Below the pieces are notes generated by a model. The model was not told where the DNA came from and did not search any database. It saw nothing but the letters and a program-made list of their open reading frames with translations. DNA of 64,000 bases from a bacterium (GTDB lineage: Bacteria > Myxococcota_A > Bradymonadia > UBA7976 > UBA1532). The stretch is from positions 1 to 64,000 of the forward strand of contig JAUHXC010000031.1 in NCBI GenBank assembly GCA_030427205.1, in the 5' to 3' direction. How positions within the stretch are numbered: the stretch's first letter is position 1; every line of letters begins with the position of its first letter. Both the position numbers and the translations under genes were made by a program. Shown here piece by piece: positions 54,060-62,006 of this stretch.

Positions 54060-55268
54060 ATGCGACTTCACGTACCGATCGTGGCGAGTGCCTGGCTCCT
54101 CGTCGCCGCGTGCGGCCAGACCGACGAGGTGGCCTTTGTAGACGGCGGGCGGGACGCCGCGGAATCGGTTGCCGACGGCGCGCCCGATGCCGCGGTGGAC
54201 CAGGGCCGCGACGTGGGAAGCGCGGCCGACGTGGGACAAGCGGCCGACGTGGGATCTGCGCCTGACGCCGCGCCTCTGCTGCCCCCGCGGATGGGCATCG
54301 CCGGCCTCGCGCCGCCGGGCAACGTCGCCGCCATGGCCGAGCGCGGCGGCATCGAGTGGTCGCTGCTGCGGCCTCACCGCACGGCCGCCGGCGAGATCGA
54401 CGTCGACCGCCTGCTCGACGGGGTCGACTGCCTCGTGCTGCCCGGCGGCGACGACATCGACCCGGCGATGTACGGCGAAGAGCCACACCCCACCGTGCGC
54501 CTGATCAGCGAGGCCCGCGCCGAGCTCGACTTCGCCGTACTGCGCGGCGCGCTCGACCGCCGCATGCCCATCCTCGGCCTGTGCCTCGGCGGTCAGGAAC
54601 TCACCGTCGCCCTCGGCGGATCGCTGGTGCAGGACATCCCCTCCGAGGTGCCCGATCCGCTCGACCACCGCGCCATCCACCGCGTCGACTTCGTCGAGGG
54701 CACGCTGATGGCCGAGCTGTACGGCGGCCAGCCGCGAGACATCTTCAGCAACCACCATCAAGCCGCCGACGAGGCTGACATGGGCCGCGGCCTGCGCGTC
54801 TCGGCCCGCAGCGCCGACGGCGTCGTCGAAGCCTTCGAAGCCAGCGATCGGATGACATATCCCTTCGTGATCGGCACCCAATACCACCCCGAGCGCCAGC
54901 TCGAGTCCGGTTCGCACGACGGCTTGATCGAAGGTTTTCGCGATGCCTGCCTGGCCTATCAGGCGGCTCACCCGCGCATGCCATCGCCGCCCGACCACGG
55001 CGAGTCATGGGACTACGGCGCCTGCCAGAGCGACGACGGCCCGGGGGTCTGCCTCGATGTCGCCGACTGCGCCGGCCGCGGGGGCACCTCGGCGCCCGGC
55101 TTCTGCCCCGGGCCGGCGGAGATCCAGTGTTGTTCGGGGGTGACCTGCGTCGATGGGTCCGGCCAGGGCGGCGAATGCTTCGCGACCGATCTGTGCGACC
55201 AGCTCGAGCGCGTGCGCGTGCCGTGGCTCTGTCCGGGCGATGACAGCGTGCAGTGCTGCTTGGAGTAG
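54060..55268 (+). CDS. Lipid-anchored PuuD/peptidase C26-type amidotransferase with Cys-rich C-terminus
   Basis: 402 residues. Lipobox LLVAACG (Cys about 18), an Asp/Ala/Gly linker (about 25-75), then a class I glutamine amidotransferase fold of the gamma-glutamyl-GABA hydrolase type: CLVLPGGDDIDPAMYGEEPH, GLCLGGQEL with nucleophile Cys175, and QYHPERQ with His276 and Glu278. All three catalytic residues are present. C-terminal about 75 residues carry Cys-rich modules (CLDVADCAGRGG, PGPAEIQCCSG, DDSVQCC) like those fused to cell-wall hydrolases. An exported enzyme of this normally cytoplasmic family is unusual; it may hydrolyse gamma-glutamyl bonds outside the cell. Confidence 0.87.
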   Translation: MRLHVPIVASAWLLVAACGQTDEVAFVDGGRDAAESVADGAPDAAVDQGRDVGSAADVGQAADVGSAPDAAPLLPPRMGIAGLAPPGNVAAMAERGGIEWSLLRPHRTAAGEIDVDRLLDGVDCLVLPGGDDIDPAMYGEEPHPTVRLISEARAELDFAVLRGALDRRMPILGLCLGGQELTVALGGSLVQDIPSEVPDPLDHRAIHRVDFVEGTLMAELYGGQPRDIFSNHHQAADEADMGRGLRVSARSADGVVEAFEASDRMTYPFVIGTQYHPERQLESGSHDGLIEGFRDACLAYQAAHPRMPSPPDHGESWDYGACQSDDGPGVCLDVADCAGRGGTSAPGFCPGPAEIQCCSGVTCVDGSGQGGECFATDLCDQLERVRVPWLCPGDDSVQCCLE

Positions 55269-55272
55269 GCCG

Positions 55273-55953
55273 TCAGCCGCCGTGATCCCGCGTGCGGTGC
55301 CAGCGCGCGGCGGCCAGCGCGATGGCCACGGCGGTCAGCGGCACGACGTGATCCGCCGCCCGCTCGACGACCGCGCGGATGGGATCACCAAACGCGCCGC
55401 CCGCCGCGAAGCACGCCGCGACCCACACCGTGACGCCGGCCAGCATCGGCCCGTAGAAGCCGCGCGGCGCCAAGCCCACCGCCCCCGCCGTCGTACAGGT
55501 GATCGGCCCCGGCACCAGAAAGACCACCCACGAGGCCGCCCGCTCGACGAAGCCCCGCCAGCGGCGCAGGGTCGCCGACCGACGGGTGATGCGCCGCAGC
55601 GCGACCTGCCCCCAGCGGCGGCCGACCGTATAGCCCAGCGCCACCTGCAGCGCCGACGCGCCGAAGGCCAGCGGCGCGAACTGCGCCGGCGGCAGCAGCG
55701 CCGACGTCAAGATGAGGTGGGTGAAGGTCGGGCTGAGGATCACCAGGAGGGCGGGGGCTTCGACCGCGAGCAGCGGCGAGAGCGCGAGGCAGATGAAGCG
55801 GGCCGCCATCCAGGCGCCGAAGAGGACCAGCAGCGCGCGATCGACGGCGGGGGATGGCCCGCGCGGTGTCTGGGCCGCTGCCGACGGTTCGACTGTGGAC
55901 CCGGGGTGGGCGTCGGGTGGCGGAAGAGACAGGGCGGGCTCCGGGTGGGGCAT
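55273..55953 (-). CDS. DedA/VTT-like integral membrane protein
   Basis: Start ATG 55953 is chosen for a 226-residue length; a GTG at 56028 would add 25 residues, and neither has a clear ribosome site. About 4-5 membrane helices follow a Pro-rich N-terminus. LGYTVGRRWGQVALRR and VFLVPGPITCTTAGAVGLAPRGFYGPMLAGVTVW resemble the re-entrant loop pair of the VTT/SNARE-associated domain of DedA proteins, which act in undecaprenyl or phospholipid flipping. Similarity is partial. It converges with the PuuD-like gene 4 bp away. Confidence 0.6.
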   Translation of the reverse strand: MPHPEPALSLPPPDAHPGSTVEPSAAAQTPRGPSPAVDRALLVLFGAWMAARFICLALSPLLAVEAPALLVILSPTFTHLILTSALLPPAQFAPLAFGASALQVALGYTVGRRWGQVALRRITRRSATLRRWRGFVERAASWVVFLVPGPITCTTAGAVGLAPRGFYGPMLAGVTVWVAACFAAGGAFGDPIRAVVERAADHVVPLTAVAIALAAARWHRTRDHGG

Positions 55954-56114
55954 CGGCCGCGCGGCGGGGCGCACGCTGCGGTGCCCGGTCGCGCTGGACG
56001 CCGCGGAGTATACCGCATGGGATAGCACGTCGGGCGGCGGGCTCGATCGACCCTTGCCGCGGGCCCGCGACGGCCATAGGGTGGCGCGTTCTCACGCGCG
56101 AATGAGGGATATCG

Positions 56115-59100
56115 ATGAAGTTCGGCAGGTGGCTGTTGTGGAGCGCGCTGGTGCTCGGTGTGGGCTGTACCCCGACGGGCGGCGGCGGCGGTGATGGCGG
56201 CAGCGGCGGCAGCGGCGGCGCAGACGACATGGGCGGCGTCGGCGGTCAGGCCGGTGAAGGCGGTGCCGGCGGCGTGGCGGGTGAAGGCGGCCAGGGCGGG
56301 CAGGGCGGCATGGGCGGCGTGGCCGGTGAAGGTGGTCAAGGCGGCATGGGCGGCGTGGCCGGTGAAGGCGGCATGGGCGGCGTGGCCGGTGAGGGCGGCA
56401 TGGGCGGCGTGGCCGGTGAGGGCGGCATGGGCGGCGTGGCCGGTGAGGGCGGCATGGGCGGCGTGGCCGGTGAAGGCGGCATGGGCGGCGTGGCCGGTGA
56501 AGGCGGCATGGGCGGCGAAGGCGGCATGGGCGGTCAGGGCGGCATGATGGGCGAGCCGTGCGAAGCCGAAGGCGCCGAAGAGCGGCGGCCGTGCGGGCTC
56601 AACAGCCGCGGCCGCGTCAGCCGGACCTGCGTCGACGGCACATGGAGCCCCTGGTCCGACTGCGCCGACCCCGACGTCTGCGTCGACCTCTCCGAAGAGG
56701 TGCTGCGCTGCGGCTTCAACGATCGCGGCGAGCAGATCCGCGCCTGCGCCGAGGGCCAGTGGACCGCGTTCAGCGACTGCGCCGACCCCGACGAGTGCGC
56801 CGACGCGGCGACCGACGAGCAGGCCTGCGGCATCAACGACCGCGGCGTGCAGCGCCGCGCGTGCGCCGAGGGCCGCTGGTCGGACTTCGGCGCCTGCGCC
56901 GATCCCGACGCCTGCCTCGACGGGGTGGAGGAGTCCCAGGTCTGCGGCATCAACGATCGCGGCGATCGCGGGCGGGCCTGCGTCGACGGCCAGTGGACCG
57001 CGTTCGGCCCGTGTGACGATCCTGACGAATGCGCCGACGGCGCGCGCGAGGAGGCGGTGTGCGGGCTCAACGGCCGCGGCGACCGCGCGCGCACCTGCGA
57101 GGGCGGCCGCTGGAGCCCCTTCGGCCGCTGCGACGACCCCGACGCGTGCGTCGACGGCGTCGAAGAGCCGGGCGCCTGCGGGCTCAACCGGCGCGGCACA
57201 CAGACGCGCGCCTGCGAGAACGGCCAGTGGGGCCCGTTCGACGCCTGCGACGACCCCGACGTCTGCGCCGACGGCAGCCAGGAGGCCGAGGTCTGCGGGC
57301 TCAACGGCGAAGGTGAGCGGGTCCGCGAGTGCCGCGCCGGCCAGTGGGGCCCGTTCGGCGCCTGCGCCGATCCCGACGTCTGCGTCGACGGCGCGCAGGA
57401 CGTCGAAGCCTGCGGGCTCAACGGGCGCGGCACGCGCTCGCGGGTCTGCGCCGACGGGCGCTACGGCCCGTTCGGCGCCTGCAACGACCCCGACGTGTGC
57501 CGCGACGATACGCTCGAGGCGCTGCCCTGCGGGCTCAACGGGCGCGGTGAGCGCGAGCGCACCTGCACCGACGGCCGTTGGGGCCCGTTCACCGCGTGTG
57601 GCGACCCCGATGTGTGCCGTGACGGCGCCCGGGAGATCGAGCCGTGCGGCTTCAACGGGCGCGGCGATCGGGCGCGCACCTGCACCGCCGGGCAGTGGGA
57701 TCCGTTCACCCCGTGCAACGACCCCGACGTCTGCCCCGACGGCGCCGTCGAGCTGTTGCCCTGTGGCCGGGACGGCATCGGCGAGCGTCGCCGCGACTGC
57801 GTGGAGGGTCAGTTCGAAGAGGTCGGGCCGTGCGCGCAGTGCGCCGAAGACGACGACTGCCCCGACGGGGTCTGCCATCGCGACCGCTGCGTCGCCTGCG
57901 CCGACGACGGTGACTGCCCCGAGGGCGAAGCCTGCGTGGCCAACGTCTGCGGGGTGGCGCCCCTCGGCGTCTGCGGGGGCACCACGCCCATCCGCGTCGG
58001 CCAGACCGTCGTCGTCGACACCGCCGGCCTCGAGAGCGCCGACGCCGGCAGCTGCACCGGCAGCCGGGGCCCGGAGGGCGTCTTCGAGTGGCGCGCCGGC
58101 GCCGACGGCGCCTACTGCTTCGAGACCACCGGCACCGGCCACGACACCGTCCTCTACCTGCGCACCGACTGCGCCGATCCGGAGAGCGAGGTCGCCTGCA
58201 ACGACGACAACCGCGCGGTCACCGGCGGGCTGCAGTCGGCGATCACCCTCGACGCCATCGGCGGGGCGACCTACTTCGCCTTCGTCGACGGCTTCGGCGC
58301 CAACAACGCCGGCCCCGCCGCGCTGACCCTCAGCGCCGGCCCGTGCGGCGCGTGCCTCGAGCACCTCGACTGCCGCGCCGAGCGCTCGGTCTGCGTCGAC
58401 GGCGCCTGCGCCACGGCCGAGTGCCTCGAGGCCGCCGACTGCGACGCGGGCGAGGTCTGCGCCGACTTCGAATGCGTCGAGTGCGCCGCCGACGCCGACT
58501 GCGCCGACGACCCCGCCGGCGCTCTCTGTGGCGCCGACAATACCTGCGTCGAGTGCGTCGTCGACGACGACTGCGGCGCGGGCCTGCTGTGCCTGCTCGG
58601 CAGCTGCGAGGCGGTCGATCCGGTCGGCGACTGCGCGGCGCCGACGCCCATCGCCGTGGGGCAGACCGTCTCGGTCGATACCCGTGGCCGGGCGACGGTG
58701 CACCGCGGCTCGTGCGCCGGCAGCGCCGACCCGGAGGGCGTCTTCGAGTGGACCGCCGGCGCCGATGGCCTCTACTGCTTCGACACCATCGGCTCGTCCT
58801 TCAACACGGCGCTGTACGTGCGCACCGATTGCGCCGACGCCGACAGCGAGCTCGATTGCAGCCGCTTCGAGCGCGACGCGGCCGGCGATCGCTCGGCGGT
58901 CACCCTCGACGCCGTCGCGGGGCAGACCTACTTCGCCTTCGTCGACGGCCGCAGCTTCGGCGGCGGCGGTGAAGGGCGGGCCACGTTGAGCCTCACCGTC
59001 GGGGCCTGTGGCGCCTGTGTCGAGCCGGCCGACTGCCGCGTCGACGACGAGCGGGCCTGCGTCGACGGCGCCTGCCAGGCCATCCTGTGCCGGGGCGACG

Positions 59101-60080
59101 ACGACTGCTTTGGCGATCGGCGCTGCAACGGTGCCGAGTGCGTCGACTGCTTCGAGGACGTCGACTGCGATGCGGACGAGGTCTGCGTCGACAGCGACTG
59201 CGTGGACTGCCGGGTCGATGGCGACTGCGCCGACGGCGGGGTCTGCCTGGACAACCGCTGCCGCGAGTGCCGCGACGACGCCGGCTGCGCCACCGGCTAT
59301 TGCATCGCCAATGTCTGCGAGCCCGACGCCTGCCGGGCGGACGACGACTGCCCCGAGGGGGTCTGCGGCGAAGGCAACGTCTGCGTGCAGTGCCTCGAAG
59401 ACGCCCACTGCGCCGAGGGGTCGAGCTGCGTGGCGACCACCTGCGCCCAGGTCGATGGGATCGGGATCTGCGCGGCGCCCAACCCGATCGCTGTCGGTGA
59501 GGTCCGCGGCGGCGATACGACCGGGGCCGAGGGCCTGCAGGGGGCCTCGTGCGGCATCGGCGCGGCGGCGCCCGAGTCGGTCTACCGCTTCGAGTTGCCC
59601 GCGGCCGGCGCGTATTGCGCGCACACCGGCGGGTCGACCTTCGACACCGTCTTGCATACCCGTGCGGCGTGCGACGACGCCGACAGCGAGCTGGCCTGCA
59701 ACGACGACGAGCGCGACCTGCTGCCGCTGGGCACCCGCTCTGCGGTCACCATCGAGGGCGAGGCGGGGCAGACGGTCTTCATCGTCGTCGACGGCTACGG
59801 TCAGCGCAGCAGCGGTCAGTACATCGTGCAGGTGACCGCCGGCCCGTGCGGCCTGTGCGCCGCCGACGCCGACTGCCAGGGCGAGACCGTCTGCGGGCCC
59901 GACGCGCGCTGCTTCCGCCCGCAGTGCGACGCGCCGGGGGAGCAGTGCTTCGGCGACGACATCTGCCTCGACCGCCGCTGCGTCGAGTGCGTCGGCGCCG
60001 GCGACTGCGATGCGGGTCAGATGTGCATGGGCAATGCGTGCGTCGACCCGGCGATGCTGATGAGCGCGCCCCCGCGCTGA
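56115..60080 (+). CDS. Giant Cys-rich lipoprotein with Gly-rich stalk and repeat arrays (1321 aa)
   Basis: Lipobox VLGVGC (Cys about 16). Region 1 (about 20-145): Gly-Gly-Glu stalk with GGMGGVAGEGGMGGVAGEGG repeats. Region 2 (about 150-575): about 12-13 tandem units of 35 residues, plan C-G-(L/I/F)-N-x-R-G-x-R-x-R-x-C-x-x-G-x-W-x-P-F-x-x-C-x-D-P-D. Region 3 (about 575-1321): three pre-peptidase-like beta domains (VFEWRAGADGAYCFETTG, YFAFVDG) each flanked by short EGF-like CxDDxDC modules. No catalytic motif. A very long surface filament or adhesin is most likely. ATG has AGGGA 6 bases upstream. Confidence 0.88.
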   Translation: MKFGRWLLWSALVLGVGCTPTGGGGGDGGSGGSGGADDMGGVGGQAGEGGAGGVAGEGGQGGQGGMGGVAGEGGQGGMGGVAGEGGMGGVAGEGGMGGVAGEGGMGGVAGEGGMGGVAGEGGMGGVAGEGGMGGEGGMGGQGGMMGEPCEAEGAEERRPCGLNSRGRVSRTCVDGTWSPWSDCADPDVCVDLSEEVLRCGFNDRGEQIRACAEGQWTAFSDCADPDECADAATDEQACGINDRGVQRRACAEGRWSDFGACADPDACLDGVEESQVCGINDRGDRGRACVDGQWTAFGPCDDPDECADGAREEAVCGLNGRGDRARTCEGGRWSPFGRCDDPDACVDGVEEPGACGLNRRGTQTRACENGQWGPFDACDDPDVCADGSQEAEVCGLNGEGERVRECRAGQWGPFGACADPDVCVDGAQDVEACGLNGRGTRSRVCADGRYGPFGACNDPDVCRDDTLEALPCGLNGRGERERTCTDGRWGPFTACGDPDVCRDGAREIEPCGFNGRGDRARTCTAGQWDPFTPCNDPDVCPDGAVELLPCGRDGIGERRRDCVEGQFEEVGPCAQCAEDDDCPDGVCHRDRCVACADDGDCPEGEACVANVCGVAPLGVCGGTTPIRVGQTVVVDTAGLESADAGSCTGSRGPEGVFEWRAGADGAYCFETTGTGHDTVLYLRTDCADPESEVACNDDNRAVTGGLQSAITLDAIGGATYFAFVDGFGANNAGPAALTLSAGPCGACLEHLDCRAERSVCVDGACATAECLEAADCDAGEVCADFECVECAADADCADDPAGALCGADNTCVECVVDDDCGAGLLCLLGSCEAVDPVGDCAAPTPIAVGQTVSVDTRGRATVHRGSCAGSADPEGVFEWTAGADGLYCFDTIGSSFNTALYVRTDCADADSELDCSRFERDAAGDRSAVTLDAVAGQTYFAFVDGRSFGGGGEGRATLSLTVGACGACVEPADCRVDDERACVDGACQAILCRGDDDCFGDRRCNGAECVDCFEDVDCDADEVCVDSDCVDCRVDGDCADGGVCLDNRCRECRDDAGCATGYCIANVCEPDACRADDDCPEGVCGEGNVCVQCLEDAHCAEGSSCVATTCAQVDGIGICAAPNPIAVGEVRGGDTTGAEGLQGASCGIGAAAPESVYRFELPAAGAYCAHTGGSTFDTVLHTRAACDDADSELACNDDERDLLPLGTRSAVTIEGEAGQTVFIVVDGYGQRSSGQYIVQVTAGPCGLCAADADCQGETVCGPDARCFRPQCDAPGEQCFGDDICLDRRCVECVGAGDCDAGQMCMGNACVDPAMLMSAPPR
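56270..56530. repeat. 24 bp tandem repeat coding the Gly-rich stalk
   Basis: Units of GGCATGGGCGGCGTGGCCGG plus TGA(A/G) repeat about eight times with little variation. Encodes GGMGGVAGEGG-type stalk; copy number should be prone to slippage in 24 bp steps without frameshift. Confidence 0.85.
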
Positions 60081-60358
60081 GCGCGCCTGCCCGACCCCCC
60101 CGCCGCTCGGGCGCTCGGTCGACGCCGCCCGACGCCGCGCGTCGGCGTCGGGCCGGCGGTCGAATACGAGCCGGAACGCGTCGTGGGCGATCCGGCTCGC
60201 GGTGTCCTCGCATCAAAACAGCGCCCGACCCCTTTCGGCTCGTTGGCGATCGGCACCTCGACCGCGACCTCGCGGCTCGGGTCTTCGGCGATCGGCGCCT
60301 CGACCACGACGTTCGTCGCCCGGTGACGATCGATCGACGCCGCGACGCCCGCGGAAGC

Positions 60359-60372
60359 GGTGATCGATCACC
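60359..60372. repeat. Palindrome GGTGATCGATCACC
   Basis: Perfect 14 bp palindrome with the GATCGATC core shared by the other palindromes in this leader. Confidence 0.85.
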
Positions 60373-60399
60373 ACCGGGGAGGGGTCGGGCCGCCCTCCG

Positions 60400-60419
60400 G
60401 GCGCCGATCGATCGGCGCC
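60400..60419. repeat. 20 bp palindrome, copy 1
   Basis: GGCGCCGATCGATCGGCGCC, perfectly self-complementary. Identical copies at 60444-60463 and 60824-60843. Confidence 0.9.
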
Positions 60420-60443
60420 GACTGGCGGAGCATGCCCGGTGAC

Positions 60444-60463
60444 GGCGCCGATCGATCGGCGCC
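60444..60463. repeat. 20 bp palindrome, copy 2
   Basis: Identical to copy 1; 44 bp from it start to start (about four helical turns). Confidence 0.9.
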
Positions 60464-60530
60464 GACCCGCTCGATGGCGCCGTCGGGGTGGTGATCGATC
60501 AGCGCCGCGGCCCCCGACGGCCCGGTCGGG

Positions 60531-60548
60531 GCGCTGATCGATCAGCGC
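60531..60548. repeat. Palindrome GCGCTGATCGATCAGCGC
   Basis: Perfect 18 bp palindrome with the same TGATCGATCA core; a partial relative (GTGATCGATCAGCGCC) lies at about 60491. Confidence 0.85.
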
Positions 60549-60694
60549 GGCGGCGCCCGATGGCCCGGTCGGGCCGTCGAACGATCGCGCGCCGACGGCG
60601 AACGGCCCCGTCTGGCGCTGTTCGATCGCCAGCGGCAGGGGGTCGGCCGCTGTTTCGGTGGGCGGCGTACGCCACCGGGGAGGGGTCGGGTGTC

Positions 60695-60793
60695 GTCGGG
60701 GTGCCGTTCGATGACGAGCCGAGCGCTGATGTCGCGGTCGGGGTGCCGTTCGATGACGAGCCGAGCGCCGATGTCGCGGTCGGGGCGCCGTTC
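60695..60793. repeat. 42 bp tandem repeat, about 2.4 units
   Basis: Units begin at 60695, 60737 and 60779 with GTCGGGG(T/C)GCCGTTC; units 1 and 2 differ at one base, the third is cut short after 15 bases. Period is 42 bp (four helical turns), not coding. Confidence 0.8.
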
Positions 60794-60823
60794 ACCGCCC
60801 AGCGGCGACGAACGGCGCGCTTG

Positions 60824-60843
60824 GGCGCCGATCGATCGGCGCC
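60824..60843. repeat. 20 bp palindrome, copy 3
   Basis: Identical to copies 1 and 2; it is the last palindrome before the AT-richer promoter-like stretch. Confidence 0.9.
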
Positions 60844-60921
60844 CGAGCGCGCCGCGATACCCGTGGGCTGGCTCGATTCATGACCGTGTAGTTTTGCTGT
60901 ATGCGTGCAAAGTGCGGCTGT

Positions 60922-60940
60922 CACAATATTTGTGTTGACG
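60922..60940 (+). promoter_or_regulatory. Promoter-proximal inverted repeat with TTGACG
   Basis: CACAA-TAT-TTGTG at 60922-60934 is a 5+3+5 inverted repeat, overlapping a TTGACG (60935-60940) that could be a -35 element; the -10 is not clear. The surrounding 60880-60990 is AT-richer than the leader. Confidence 0.35.
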
Positions 60941-61009
60941 GGCGCATATGTCACGGTGATCACTGTTCGCACAGGCACTTCTCTTCACTGGCAACCCATC
61001 GGAGTCATC

Positions 61010-61963
61010 ATGTCTGCCATCTCGAAGCCCTATTCGAGCGTTCCCTACCTGAGCAACGCCCGCTCGACCATCGCCCTCGAGCAGATGCGCGACCGCGCGA
61101 CCACCAAGAATGACGATGTCGTCGCGGCCGAGGCGCAGGCCGCGCTGGACGACAACGCCCGCTGGCGGGTGGCGATCGAGCGCTGGATCGCCCAGAACCG
61201 CACGGCGGCGCGGCACGGCGGGGTGACCTTCGCCGTCGACGCCGAGGCCGACTTCGTCATCGGGCGCATCTTCGCCATCCTCGACGGCCTCGCGAAGCGG
61301 CGAGGCGATACCCCCGCGGGCAAGGCGGCGGCCAAGCTGGTGCTCTCGCACTTCACCGACGCGCGGGGCAAGGCGGGCATGGGCGTGATGGCCCAGGTGG
61401 TCTACGAAGAGCAGCTGCCGCGCATGCGGCGCTTCATCGCGGCGGTCGACGGCGAAGACGGCCTGGCCCGGCTGGTGCGCATCGCCGACTGGCTGGACGA
61501 TCTGCGCGAGATCGAGCCGCGCTACGCCGCGTCGCTGCAGGCCCCCGACGGGGTCACCTGGGGCGAGGTCATCGCGCTGCGCAATACGGCCTACGACAGC
61601 CTCTTCGCGGTGGTCGGGCTGATCGTGGCCCGCCACCGGCGCGCGCCGGGCACCCTGGCCTGGCTCATGGCGCCGCTCGACGATCAGATCCGCCGCGCCG
61701 CCGAGCAGGCCCGCCGTCGCCGCGCGGGGCAGCCGATGGCGGTCAATGAGGACGCGCTCTCGCCCGAGGAGCTGCTGGAGTTGGAGGGCGTCGCCGAGGA
61801 CGTCGACGGCGACGGCGTGCCCGACGCCGAGGTCGAGGCCGCGGCGGACGTGGCGCCGATGGGCGACGCAGCCCCGGTCGAGGCGCCGCGCGTCGAGGGG
61901 CCGGGGGATGAGATGCAGGAGGCAGAAGCGGTCGAAGAGTTCGCCGGCGGCGGCGAGGGTTGA
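61010..61963 (+). CDS. Hypothetical helical protein with acidic tail (317 aa), paralogue of 1114-2043
   Basis: ATG 61010 has GGAG at 61001-61004. No signal or membrane segment; helical to about residue 245, then an Asp/Glu/Ala/Pro-rich tail. Alignable to the left-end protein through VDAEADFVIGRIFAILD, VYEEQLPRMRRFI, WLDDLREIEPRYAASLQ, VTWGEVIALRN and WLMAPLDDQ, with low identity but conserved order and length. Like its paralogue it stands alone behind a long palindrome-rich leader. Function unknown; the conserved linkage suggests the leader is part of the same unit, for example a DNA or RNA site the protein binds. Confidence 0.8.
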   Translation: MSAISKPYSSVPYLSNARSTIALEQMRDRATTKNDDVVAAEAQAALDDNARWRVAIERWIAQNRTAARHGGVTFAVDAEADFVIGRIFAILDGLAKRRGDTPAGKAAAKLVLSHFTDARGKAGMGVMAQVVYEEQLPRMRRFIAAVDGEDGLARLVRIADWLDDLREIEPRYAASLQAPDGVTWGEVIALRNTAYDSLFAVVGLIVARHRRAPGTLAWLMAPLDDQIRRAAEQARRRRAGQPMAVNEDALSPEELLELEGVAEDVDGDGVPDAEVEAAADVAPMGDAAPVEAPRVEGPGDEMQEAEAVEEFAGGGEG

Positions 61964-61968
61964 CGCCC

Positions 61969-61992
61969 CGGCCGCGCGTCACGCGCGTCGGC
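61969..61992. terminator. Possible bidirectional hairpin between convergent genes
   Basis: CGGCCGCGCG followed by CGCGCGTCGGCCG forms a GC-rich imperfect hairpin in the 43 bp between convergent stops. No T run; weak call. Confidence 0.3.
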
Positions 61993-62006
61993 CGCCGAGC
62001 CCGGCG

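Larger units (their letters stand above)
60081..61009. other. Long non-coding leader with clustered perfect palindromes upstream of the second helical protein gene
   Basis: 929 bp with no supportable gene. Contains three copies of the 20 bp palindrome GGCGCCGATCGATCGGCGCC, related palindromes built on a GATCGATC core, a 42 bp tandem repeat, and CACCGGGGAGGGGTCGGG at 60372-60389 and 60673-60690. The word GAGGGGTCGGG also occurs at 900-910 in the leader of the paralogous gene. GC falls only after about 60880, where promoter-like sequence appears. Confidence 0.6.

Noticed and set aside
55740..59657. A 1305-residue minus-strand open frame opposite the large Cys-rich lipoprotein
   Set aside because: Mirror of the repetitive plus-strand gene (HAAHAAFTG runs are the antisense of the Gly stalk).
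60359..60843. Palindrome cluster considered as a CRISPR array or tRNA cluster
   Set aside because: Palindromes are unevenly spaced, without spacers; no cloverleaf could be drawn.
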